Source of the DNA: Sequoia sempervirens
Taxonomy: Eukaryota > Streptophyta > Pinopsida > Cupressales > Cupressaceae
Assembly (NCBI GenBank): GCA_007258455.2
Contig: VDFB02252616.1
Location: 123,425,760-123,489,759, forward strand
Length of the DNA stretch: 64,000 nt
Reading direction: 5' to 3'
The notes under the pieces are model-generated. The model did no database searches, was not told where the DNA came from, and saw only the letters and a list, made by a program, of their open reading frames with translations. The position numbers and the translations under genes are program-made. Positions 26,001 to 37,649 of the stretch are shown piece after piece (the first letter of the stretch is position 1; every line of letters begins with the position of its first letter).

Positions 26001-29000
26001 AACACATGATATTTGGCATTGTATATCACATTGGATACATAACTATGACAACCCACAATTTAATACAATGAATAGTCATTAATCAATTCCAAAAAACAAA
26101 TAATGAAGCCAATCGCTCTAGTTAGATTGAAGAAAACATATCTATAGACTTTTTCTCCAATTTTTATAAAGATCCAACGGTGGAAACGAAAGTTATTTTA
26201 TTTTTCCCAAAACTGCAAACCCTAAGTAGGGTTCAGACCTACCCTTAGAAAAATGGTCATAACCTATTCAAATCTTAATGAAATTTGATGAGACTTGAAG
26301 AAAAATTTAAGTATATTCACATGGAAAAAATTCAATTGTTTTGAGATGCAAAATATAGACTTTACAATCCGTACCATCACATTTTTTTAGACTATAGATT
26401 CTCTACAATATTGTTAGAATAGGTAGTCTCACCAAAATAGTCATATATTCCAAAAAAGTCAATAAAAGATACCAATTTGATGCAGAGCCAGGAGGATTCA
26501 ACAACACATCTCATAAACTTCAATAATAATCCAAAACAATCTTTGTATAACACATGCTATTTGGCATTGTATATCACATTGGAAACATAACTATGGCAAC
26601 CCACAATTTAATACAATGAACAGTCATTAATAAATTCCACAAAAAAATTATGCAGCCAATTGCTTTCGTTAGATTGAAGAAAAACATATCTATAGAATTT
26701 TTCTCCAATTTTTATGAAGATCCAACCGTGGAAATGAAAGTTATTGTATTTTTTTAAAAACTACAAACCCTAGATCGGGTTCAGACCTACCCTCACAAAA
26801 TTGGTCATAACTTATTCAAATATAAATGAAATTTGATGAGACTTGAAGAAAATGGAAGTAGAATCACATGGAAAAAAAATCCAATTGATTTCAGATCCAA
26901 AATATAGACTTTACAATCCGTACCATCACATTTTTTCAGACTATAAATTTTGTACAATATTTTTAGAATAGGCAGTCTCACCAAAATAGTCATATATTCC
27001 AAAAAATTCAATAAAAGATACCAATTTGATGCAGAGCTAGGGGGATTCAACAACACATCTCACAAACTTCAATAATAATCCAAAACAATCTTTGTATAAC
27101 ACATGTTATTTGGCATTGTATATCACATTGGAAACATAACTATGGTAGCCCACAATTTAATACAATGAACAGTCATTAATAAATTCTGCAAAACATATAA
27201 AGAAGCCAATCGGTCTGGTCAGATTGAAGATAACATACCTATAGAATTTTTCTCCAATTTTTATGAAGATCCAACAGTGGAAATGAAAGTTATTGTATTT
27301 TTTCCAAAACTGCAAACCCTAGGTAGGGTTCAGACCTACCCTCACCAAAATGGTCATAACATATTCAAATCTTAATGAAATTTGATGAGACTTGAGGAAA
27401 ATAGAATTAAATTCACATGGAAACAAAATCCAAGTGGTTTCAGATCCAAAATATAGACTTTACAATCCGTACCATCACATTTTTTTATACTGTAAATTCT
27501 GTACAATATTGTTAGAATAGACAGTCTCACCAAAATAGTCATATATTCAAAAAATCTCAATAAAAGATACCAATTTGATGCAGATCTAAGGGGATTCAAC
27601 AACACATCTCACAAACTTCAATAATAATCCAAAACAATCTTTGTATAACACATGCTATTTGGCATTGTATAACACATTGGAAACATAACTATGGCAGCCC
27701 ACAATTTAATACAATGAACAATCATTAATAAATTCCACCAAAAAAGTAATGAAGCCAATCGCTCTGGTTAGATTGAATAAAAACATATCTATATACTTTT
27801 TCTCCAATTTTTATGAAGATCCAATGGTGGAAATGAAAATTATTGTACTTTTCCCAAAACTGCAAACCCTAGGTAGGGTTCAGACCTACCCTCACAAAAA
27901 TGGTCATAACTTATTCAAATCTTAATGAAATTTGATGAGACTTGAAGAAAATGGAAGTAGATTCACATGGAAACAAAATCCAATTGGTTTCAGATCCAAA
28001 ATATAGACTTTACAATCTGTAACATCACATTTTTTCATACTGTAAATTCTGTACAATATTGTTAGAATAGGCAGTCTCACCAAAATAGTCATATATTCTA
28101 AAAAACTCAATAAAAGATACCAATTTGATGTAGAGCTAGGAGGATTCAACAACACATCTCACAAACTTCAATAATAATCCAAAACAATCTTTGTATAACA
28201 CATGCTATTTGGCATTGTATATCACATGGGAAACATAACTATGGCAACCCAAAATTTAATACAATAAACAATCACTAATAAATTCCACAAAACAAATAAT
28301 GAAGCCAATCGTTCTGGTTAGAATGAAGAAAACATATCTATAGACTTTTTCTCCAATTTTTATGAAGATCCAACGGTGGACATGAAAGTTATTGTATTTT
28401 TCCCAAAACTGCAAACCCTAGGCAGGGTTCAGACCTACCCTCACAAAAATGGTCATAACTTATTCAAATCTTCATAAAATTTGATGAGACTTGAAGAAAA
28501 TGGAAGTAGATTCACATGGAAACAAAATAAAATTGTTTTTAGATCCAAAATATAGACTTTACAATCCATACCATCACATTTTTTCAGACTATAAATTCTC
28601 TACAATATTGTTAGAATAGGCAGTCTCACCAAAATAGTCATATATTCCAAAAAACTCAATAAAAGATACCAATTTGATGCAGAGCTAGGAGATTTCAACA
28701 ACACATCTCACAAACTTCAATAATAATCCAAAACAATCTTTGTATAACACATTCTATTTGGCATTATATATCACATTGGAAACATGACTATGGCAGCCCA
28801 CAATTTAATACAATGAACAGTCATTAATAAATTCCACAAAAAAATGATGAAGCCAATCTTTCTGGTTAGATTGGAGAAAACATCTGTACAGACTTTTTCT
28901 CCAATTTTTATGAAGATCCAACGATGGAAATGAAAGTTATTGTATTTTTTTGAAAACTACAAACCCTAGGTAGGGTTCAGACCTACCCTCACAAAAATGG

Positions 29001-30312
29001 TCATAACTTATTCAAATCTTAATGAAATTTGATTAGACTTGAAGAAAATGGAAGTAGATTCACATGTAAACAAAATCCAATTGGTTTCAGATCCAAAATA
29101 TAGACTTTACAATCCATACCATCACATTTTTTCATACTGTAAATTCTGTACAATATTGTTAGAACAGACAGTCTCACCAAAATAGTCATATATTCCAAAA
29201 AACTCAATAAAAGATACCAATTTGATGCAGATCTAGGAGGATTCAACAACACATCTCACAAACTTCAATAATAATCCAAAACAATCTTTGTATAACACAT
29301 GCTATTTGGCATTGTATATCACATTGGAAACATAACTATGACATCGCACAATTTAATACAATGAACAATCATTAATAAATTCCACAAAAAAAATAATGAA
29401 GCCAATTGCTCTATTTATATTGAAGAAAACATATCTATAGAATTTTTCTGCAATTTTTATGAAGATCCAATGGTGGAAATCAAAGTTATTGTATTTTTCC
29501 CAAAACTGCAAACCCTAGGTAGGGTTCAGACCTACCCTCACCAAAATGGTCATAACTTATTCAAATCTTAATGAAACTTGAGGAGACTTGAAGAAAATGG
29601 AAGTAGATTCACATGGAAACAAAATCCAATTGGTTTCAGATCAAAAATATAGACTTTATAATCCGTACCGTCACATTTTTTTAGACTGTAAATTCTGTAC
29701 AATATTGTTAGAATAGGTATTCTCACCAAAATAGTCATATATTCCAAAAAACTCAATAAAAGATACCAATTTGATGTAGAGCGAGGAGGATACAACAACA
29801 TATCTCAGAAAATTCAATAATAATCCAAAACAATCTTTTTGTGACACATGTTATTTGGCATTGTATATCACATTGGAAACATAACTATGGTAGCCTACAA
29901 TTTAATACAATGAACAATCATTAATAAATTCCACGAAACAAATAATGAAGCCAATATGTCTAGTTAGATTGAAGAAAACATATCTATATACGGTTTCTCC
30001 AATTTTTATGAAGATCCAACGGTGGAAATGAAAGTTATTGTATTTTTTGCAAAACTGCAAACCCTAGGTAGGGTTCAGACCTACCCTCACAAAAATGGTC
30101 ATAACTTATTAAAATATTAATGAAATTTGATGAGACTTGAAGAAAATGGAAGTAGATTCACATGGAAATAAAATCCAATTGGTTTTAGATCCAAAATATA
30201 GACTTTACAATCTGTACCATCACATTTTTTTGGACTGTAAATTCTGTACAATATTGTTAGAATAGGCAGTCTCACCAAAATAGTCATATCTTCAAAAAAA
30301 AACTCAATAAAA
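14001..30312 (+). repeat. Tandem satellite, ~549-bp monomer, about 30 head-to-tail copies (16.3 kb)
   Basis: A monomer of about 549 bases is repeated without interruption. Landmarks recurring once per unit are gatgcagagctaggagg, ggcattgtatatcacattgg, aaaccctaggtagggttcag and caccaaaatagtcatat. The array begins at gatgcagag, directly after the pyrimidine array, and ends at actcaataaaa, only about 13 bases short of the same monomer phase. A six-monomer higher-order repeat of 3,294 bp links the variants at 19676/20237 and 22970/23530; 16533/17093 sits 3,143 bp earlier, six units minus about 151 bp. An eight-monomer offset of about 4.39 kb links 20.6-22.7 kb to 25.0-27.0 kb. Two out-of-phase junctions lie at about 18265 (loss of about 300 bp) and 18708 (gain of about 149 bp). 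Most monomers contain a short minus-strand open frame of 62-96 codons, judged non-coding. Small GGTAGG/CCTACC hairpins recur at the flank of the cctaggtagggtt motif. Confidence 0.95.
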
Positions 30313-30785
30313 TTCAATAAGACAAAAATAATTGGAAACTAGAAAAATATATCTTTCCATCCATATATGATACTCCATTATTTGATTCCATAAAATTCCG
30401 TACAAAGCACAACTTCAGCCTGGTAACAATGTAAAAATTAGAAAATGCACACAAAACTTGAGGTCGCCATTCATCAAACTTCAAAAATGATGTCTCCAAC
30501 CCCCAATTCTAGTTTTGAAGGGTTTATTTATACATTTTCAACCAAAACCAACTATTTTCAACCACCTTTTGATTAGTTTGTTCACAAAACACCTTAATGA
30601 CACTTCATCTACCTAATTTTTAACTTTTGACAATTTTTACAATATATGAGAAATGAACAACATCCTAGGACCTATAACACCACAAAGGTGGCCTCTTGGG
30701 CCTTATTACAATATAAAAACATAAAAATGGAAAAAATTACTCAATATGGCCTCATGGAGGCATGTGATCAAATAGGTGCTCCTGC
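30313..30785. other. Unique-looking spacer between satellite and pyrimidine array
   Basis: AT-rich, with no frame of note. Its last 140 bases (cctcttgggccttattac, ggaggcatgtgatcaaat) look like the edge of another repeat, but no copy is seen in the window. Confidence 0.35.
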
Positions 30786-32615
30786 ACCACTCTACTTACT
30801 CTTTATCTCTCTCCCACTCCCTCCCTCTCTCTCTCTCACTGAATCCCTCTATCTCTCTCCCCTCTACCCATAAACCTAAACCCTAAACCCTTAACCCTTA
30901 AACTCCAAACCCTTAAAACCTCTACCCTCTACCCTCTCTCTCTCTCTCTCTCTCTCTCTAGTCCTCTCCCTCTCTACCCCCTCTCACTCACTTCCTCTAT
31001 GTGTCCTCTACCCTTAAACCCTAAACCCTAAACCCCTTAAACTCTAAACCCTTAAACCATCTACCCTCTACATTTAACCCTCTACCCCTTATCTCTCTCC
31101 CACTCCCTCCCTCTTTCCCTCTCTCTCTCAAGTCTCACCCTCCTACCCCCTCTCCCTCTCTTAGGTCTCTCTCTCTCTCACTCACTCTTATCTCCCTCCC
31201 ATCTACCCTTAACCCTCTACCTTCTACCCTCTACCCTTAACCCTCTACTACTATTATCTCTCCCACTCCCTCCCTCTCTCTCTCACCTGAATCCCTCTAT
31301 CTCTCTCCCCTCTACCATAAGCCCTAAACCCTTAACCCTTAAACTCCAAACCCTTAAACCCTCTACCCTCTACCCTCTCTCTCTCTCTCTCTCTCAGGTC
31401 TCTCCCTCCAACCTACTCTCCCTCTCTTAGGTCTCTATCTATCTCTCACTCACTCCCTCTATGTGTCTCCCCTCTACTCTTAAACCCTAAACCCTTATCC
31501 CTTAACCGTAAACCTTAAACCCTTAACCCTTAAACTCTAAACCATTAATCCCTCTACCCTCTACGTTTAACCCTCTACCCATTATCGCTCCCTCCCACTC
31601 CCTCCCTCTTTCCCTCTCTCTCTCAAGTCTCACCCTCCTACCCCTTCGCCTCTCTCAGGTCTCTCTCGCTCTCTCTCTCTCTCTCACTCTTATCTCCCTC
31701 CCTCTACCCCTTAACCCTTAACCCTTAACCTAAACCCTTAAACCCTCTACCCTCTAACCTTAACCCATGCCCTAAACCCTTAAACCCTGTCACGCTCTAC
31801 CCTTAACCCTATCTCCCTCTATCTCTCTCCCTCCCTCCCTCCTCTCTATCAAGTCTCTCCCCTCCTACCTCCCTCTCCTCTCTTCTCTCTCTCTCACTCC
31901 TCCTCACTCTATCTCAAGTCTCTCCCTCCACCCCTCTCCTCTTAGGTCTCTCTCTCACTCACTCACTCCCTCTATCTCTCTTCCCTCTACCCTTAACCCG
32001 AAACCCTAAACCCTTAACCCTTAAACCTTAAACCCTTAAACCATCTACCCCTCTACCCTTAACCCCCCTCCCTCTATCTCTCTTCCACTCCCTCCCTCTC
32101 TCTCTCTCAAATATCTTCAACATCCTACCCCCTATCCCTCTCTTAGGTCTCTCTCTCACTCACTCCCTCCCTCTCTCTCTCACTGAATCCCTCTATCTCT
32201 CTCCCCTCTACCCATAACCCTAAACCCACAACCCTTAAACCCTCTACCCTCTACCCCTCTCTCTCTCAAGTCTCTCCCTCCTACCCCTCTTCAGCCCTCT
32301 CTCAGGTCTCTCTCTCTCTCACTCTCTATCTCTCTCCCCTCTACCCTTAACCCTAAACCTTAAACTCTAAACCCTTAAACCCTCTACCCTCTATCTCTCT
32401 CCCAGTACTCCCTCCCTCCCTCTCTCTCTCTCACTCCTAAGTCTCTCCACTCTACTGACCTTAGCCCTCTACCCTTAACCCTTAAATCCTTAAATCCTCT
32501 ACCCTCTATCTCTCTCCCACTCCCTCCCTCTCTCTCTCTCAAGACTCTCCCTCCTATCCCCTCTCCCTCTCTCAGGTCTCTCTCTCTCACTCACTCCCTC
32601 TATCTCTCTCCCCTT
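30786..32615 (+). repeat. Second pyrimidine-rich array with CCCTAAA motifs
   Basis: Same repeat family and same orientation as 12815-14000: ctctatctctctcccctctaccc, ccctaaaccc, aagtctctccctcctaccc, tctcaggtctctctctcactcactc. It ends abruptly at the LTR start TGATGGAACTTT at 32616. With the first array it brackets the satellite. Confidence 0.85.
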
Positions 32616-33566
32616 TGATGGAACTTTATATTTTTGCTCCTTATGTTCCATTCCTACCCTCCCTGATGTTACTGGTCTTTCATGGTGTCAGAATTTTCCT
32701 TGGGTTGTGTTAGAACTGTAAAATTTTGAAAATTTCATAGTTGCACATACCTATTAGTTCCCAAAAAATTCCCATACCATAAGCACATGAATCTATTTTG
32801 CATAAAAAAATTGTCCATATTTTATCATTTGGTCCCATAGAATCCATCTAACCCTTAATATTTAAATGTATAATTCATATCAACAAGAGATGGTGAGGGT
32901 CTCCCTGATCCATAAAGCATTCTATACTAATATATGTCTTTTTGCAGTCTATCGGCAAGACATCGGCAAAGTCTCACCGATGTTATTTCATTTGGTAATA
33001 CACATTGGCATGATGTAGTTTGCAGTCTCAGCGACACAAGGGTCCTATCGGCAAAACAATGGTCAATGGTGTAAGTCATAATGGGATTATTTGTGTCTTA
33101 CCGATCGTGGTACAATTTCAGAGCATAAAAAAGGAATCTATAATATTCTCAACAAGTTTCCCGGAAAAGTGGATGTTCGCGCAACCGTTGATCAACTATC
33201 GTTTGATCTCAGCCACTCCCCGCCATCCTGCGATGACCCCACCACACTACTTTGGTTGATCATGATATCACGGGTGGGTGCCATGTGTCCTATTTGGTGA
33301 GGCCGAAGGTGATAAGTTTGGTTGACCATCAATAAATTGTCATAAGATCTTAACGGTTGCTCGCCATTGCGTGATCAAAAGTTGCAAGGTTTTTACTGAT
33401 CATGATATCATGGGTAGGTGCCACGTGTCTCATCTGATCAAGCTAAAGGAATGAAGGAAATACTGTGGTAAATTAATCTGGCCTTAATACATTAAAAGGC
33501 GGGTTACTAAAGTGTTCTTGAGGTGCACATGTTTTAAATCAACGGATATGTTATAATCTTGACAAA
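32616..33566 (+). mobile_element. Family-B LTR, left part (plus), split by the Tat insertion
   Basis: Starts TGATGGAACTTT, matching the LTR starts on the minus strand at 8354 and 62618. The segment 33170-33560 closely follows the minus-strand LTR at about 7600-7990: accgttgatcaactatcgtt, a cacgtgtctcatctgat block, and a gggttactaaagtg block. The part 32720-33130 is not matched by the 8354 copy and carries tcggcaagac-type motifs like those at 10.5-11.2 kb. The LTR breaks at 33566 in the target site acaaa and resumes at 52929/52934. Confidence 0.75.
33562..33566 (+). repeat. Target site duplication (left), acaaa
   Basis: The five bases acaaa precede the TG of the 5' LTR and recur immediately after the 3' LTR at 52929-52933. 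Removing the insertion and one copy gives a junction that aligns base for base, in length, with the uninterrupted family-B LTR on the minus strand near 7600. Confidence 0.9.
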
Positions 33567-34848
33567 TGTAGACACGTAAAATATATTGATTGACATCGTG
33601 CATTCGATCCTGACTTACTAACATCGTTTCTTCCTAAATCATCCCTCGGTCTAACCATTTAATCAAATTTCCCTATCTGATTAAATTCATCAATATTCGT
33701 CTCTTAATTAAATAAATCATTTTATCTAATCAAGTCAATCTCTTTTGTTAATCAAATCAATCCAGCTGATCTAATTATCCTTATTTAATTAAATAATCAA
33801 TTTATTTGATTAAATCTCTAAATTCTATCCATTAAATTAAATAAATTAAAACCTTATTTGATTTAATCTAACAACATCCCTTTTAATTAAATAAATCAAA
33901 ATCATTATTTAATTAGCCTCTTATCATATTCCTCTCTTATTTGATTTAAATAAATCCATAAATCTAAGTCCAATAAGTCACATCATCAAATCTCTTGTTA
34001 AATTAATTAATCCTTGATTAATTTAACCTCATCTCATGTCATATCCTCTAGATAATGCAAGTTGCACATGAAAATAGATTTAATTCTTTTATTAAATCTC
34101 GATTTTCCTCACAAGGCATCTTTTTGGAATATTCTCTCAATTTGAATTCAAAAATTCCAAGTCAACATGTAAATCCAACAAGGCATTTAAAACCTCTTAC
34201 ATGTCCTTTGCCTTGAGCCAAGTGGCATTTATTGCATTTTTCTTTCCCTCTTACATTTCATTTCAACAAATTTGAATTTCAAATATTGGCATTTATTGGC
34301 ACAAACCCCAAATCTTGCACAACCATCATCCATTCATAGTTTGACAAGTGGCACCATATCATTGGATGAATGTTAGTCCCACATTGCTCAAATTTGGACT
34401 TTCATCCATCTTGAAATCCTATAAATGAAGAGCTCCTCTTCTAATTTCATCATCCACAAACATTGTAAAGTTAACATGCTAAAATACTTAGCCATTTTCA
34501 TCCGTCATTGAGTTCTTAGCTAGGCTTTTTGCAGATTTTGCTTGGAGTTCTCATCTTTCATCAAAGTGGATCAATATCATCCTCAACATTCAAAGCTTGC
34601 ATCTTAGGAATTGGGAAAGGGCCAATTTTCACATCAAATTGGCACCAATTCCCCCACAGGATCATGAGTTTGCACATCTAATTAGGATTTAATCTTTATT
34701 TTCTCATTTTCATTGTGTTCTTCAATATTTTCATTCCTAGTTTGAGTTGTAAATGGATTTCATGGGGAATCCTTGTTTTAGCTTGCATTTCCTTATCTAA
34801 CTTGTTTATTCATGTTGTTTTGTAGGTACTGGGAGAAGTGTTCACACA
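33567..34848 (+). repeat. 5' LTR of the Tat element
   Basis: Runs from TGTAGACACG to ...ttcacaca. It matches 51648-52928 along its whole length. In the first ~140 bases about seven differences are visible, and most are C/T or G/A at CG sites. The U3 part is AT-rich with recurring ttaattaaataaatca phrases. A TATA box is at 34420-34426. Confidence 0.93.
34420..34426 (+). promoter_or_regulatory. TATA box of the 5' LTR
   Basis: tataaat within cctataaatgaagagctcc, conserved in the 3' LTR at 52500-52506. The AT-rich U3 lies upstream and over 400 bases of LTR follow, a sensible place for the RNA start of the element. No experimental support. Confidence 0.55.
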
Positions 34849-34849
34849 T

Positions 34850-34868
34850 TTGGCGCTAGAAGGAGGGC
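34850..34868 (+). promoter_or_regulatory. Primer-binding site
   Basis: tggcgctagaaggagggc starts two bases after the 5' LTR. Its complement ends in GCGCCA, as expected for the CCA 3' end of a tRNA. The exact tRNA is not assigned. Confidence 0.7.
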
Positions 34869-37649
34869 TGGATATCATTAATTCTAACTTTTTCTTGAAA
34901 TTTCTGTGTTTTTCTTCACACACAGGAAATTCCAATGCGGGCTCGTCAGCGTCACTATTTTAGCACTGTGGGCTCGTCAGCATCGCTGTTTTGGCACCGC
35001 TGGACTCATCCCACCAAAAACATTCAAATTTTTAACTCCGCCGCTGGACTCGTTGACTTGCAGGACCTTTTGAATTTTTTGAAAATAGTGATGCTGGACA
35101 CAAACTCTGACACTGGGTGAAATTGCGACGTAATCAAGCTCTCTATCTTGACACAGAGCGCCGCTGACTAGTAACGTGGCACTATAAATGCACCGCTAGG
35201 AGAAAAAAATAGCGACGCCTTCACGAGTTGCAACATTGGGAGACAATAAAAGGGAGAATTCATTTTTTTAGCACGTGCTTTTGATTTATGATTTATTTAC
35301 ATTCTGTTTTTTGGTTTTTAACTTCAGTGTTTTTCTAGAATCTGACTTTTTTTCTCCTTTGTAGGTTGGAAATCGAAAACTAAAGGAGGAGGAGTATGGT
35401 GATGATATCTTGTCCAATCAAAGTGTTTTTAAACACTTAAGTGTTTGTTTAACACTTCTGTAAGAATTTTTCATCTTTTCATCCTTAGGGCACTAGTTTT
35501 CATTTGGGCTTAAAAAGAACCTTTCAATTTCTTCTTGCAAAAGGTTAAAACAAACAATAGGATCACAACTTATTAGATTTTGTTTATGGGATTAACAAAT
35601 TGAACAAATGTTTTTCACTTGTGATTTGGTGCTCTAAAATGAACTCACATATTGCTTTGAGGATTTAAAATGGACAAGTGTAGCTTTGTTTTTGTGAGGG
35701 CTTACTTAGGCTAAAGCCATTGAAAAATGACGTATGTGCTTCTCTCGCGCTTTATAGCGATCTTGAGAATCAAAAGGCATTTTTCATGACTTTGGGATGA
35801 GATAAAGCAATCACCTCCACACTTCAATTTGGGCTTAAAATTGAACAAAATCTTATGCGAGTGTGAGTGGGGGCATTGTTGCGTATATTCTCTTTTCTTG
35901 TGGCCAACAAGGATTGATCGAGTTACGAATAATGTTATTCATTCACTTTTGTTTATCCTAGAGGGCCTGCCTTGGGGAAAAAGTACTCACCCAAGGGAAC
36001 GGCTCAACCGGTAACACTCTGAACCCGAGAGTATTTCCAGCCAGGATATAAATGTGGATATTGGAAGAAACGCCAATATCACGTGGTTGAATCTGACAAG
36101 ATGGATCCGAAAGGGGACTCTTGCCACGTTGGATCAACTTTTACAAATAGAAATTCCTTACTAAAACCCATGTGCTAGAATTTGCCAAAATCCTTAATCT
36201 ATTTTTTGGTGCAAGAACGGTCATTCTGAAGCCACCCCACAATTTTACGGTCTTCTAGTAGAAATGAAAACCATGCCATGGGAGTTTCATGGGTGTTGAT
36301 GCTTGGCTGCCCCGATTGACGTTAATGAGCCATGGAGGGGAGCCAGTGGGGTCAAGCATCTAACCATTCACTAGAGATAAGCATAGTTGGACTTGTCCAA
36401 GTGGGAATCCAACAAATATTTTCTTACACATCCATAGGATTGTACTTATTCTTGGGTTACAAAATGCATTGCTTGATCGAAAACATCTCAAAAAAAAACA
36501 CTTAACATTATCCAAATTTCAAACCCTTTTGAGGATAAATACAATTGACTCAATCGATATGTTATTGCTTTCCCTTTGGATTCACATCCTTAGAGGTTTC
36601 TAAACATTGGTTTATATCTCAATTTGTCTTCTTAAGTAAACAATAGGAAACCCTTGCCTTAAGTTCATTGAATTCCACATAACATATCTTGTGGGGTTTG
36701 AAGAAATTAAGACATTGGACATCTTAGTTTGAAAACCTAATTGAAGAAAGTGTTTTTGGTAAAATAAAGACACTAAGCAAAGCTAAGCAAAATGAACTTT
36801 CATATGTGTTGAAGACTCATAACCCCAAAAATAAAAAAAACCATTGATTGGAAATCCAAAAATGTGTGTTCAAATCAAATCATTTCTTGGTTACAAAGGT
36901 CTTTAGGAAGCATTTGCATGCTCTTCAATACCTAGGTCTAGGCAAAAAAAGTGTATCTTTTTAGGTTCATATTAGGATCAAAACATATCAAAATCCTTTT
37001 TCATCCATCCTACAAAACATTCATAACAAAATTCATCTCACCATCACCTTTTGGAAAATCTTTAAATCACCCTTAATACTAGGCTTTGTGGAAAAATAAA
37101 AATCATCAAAATCATTGAGACTAAATCCTTGAAAACATTATCAAAATCACTTTTGGCTATGTATGTGTAGATGCATCCTTTTGCATATACTTAGTCAAAA
37201 TTATCAAAATCATCTTGTCTAGCTTAGTGTATGTAGATGAATCCTTCTTCATATGCTTAGTAAAAAAAATATCTTGTTTGAATAGGTGTGGGTAGATGCA
37301 TCCTTCTCCTCACACATACTTGAATCATCATCCTGTGAACAAAGCTATCCCTTAGATCATCATCCAACATCTTAGGGTCTTTTTGTTAAAAATCAAAATC
37401 AAAATCAAGGACAAAATCAAAAAATCAAAAAATCAAAATCCACAAGTCCTAAAAGCCTAGTATCTCATTCAAGATTTCTCAAAAGCCAAAAACATCTGCA
37501 TCATTCATCCTTTACATCATCATCATATTATCATCACCTTTGATCGTCAAGGAATCCTAAGAAATTTCTACTTTGGGGCATAAAATAACGATCGATCCAA
37601 AGAATCAAGAGATTCATCTCCCATATTCTCAAAAATTGATCATTGTTTT
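34869..37649 (+). other. Long untranslated leader of the Tat element
   Basis: About 2.8 kb between the primer-binding site and the first long frame. It holds a 31-bp direct duplication at 34939-35000 (gggctcgtcagc core, two copies) with related sequence continuing to about 35060, GC-richer than the rest. An A-rich aaaatcaaaatca run lies at 37385-37445. Long leaders are usual in this lineage. No frame with recognisable content; the 61-codon frames are incidental. Confidence 0.6.

Noticed and set aside
14001..30312. CRISPR-like array
   Set aside because: Repeats are head-to-tail ~549-bp monomers without short direct repeats and unique spacers, in a plant-type genome with no cas genes.
14346..30317. 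Conserved minus-strand frame of 62-96 codons in most satellite monomers (MLLNP... to ...LIKFH)
   Set aside because: Monomers are nearly identical, so an open frame in one is open in most. The start differs between variants (77, 62 or 96 codons by frame changes), several monomers lack it, and substitutions hit all codon positions. No domain is recognisable. A dN/dS test across monomers would settle it.
32384..32590. Arg/Glu/Gly-rich minus-strand frame
   Set aside because: Reverse translation of the pyrimidine array.
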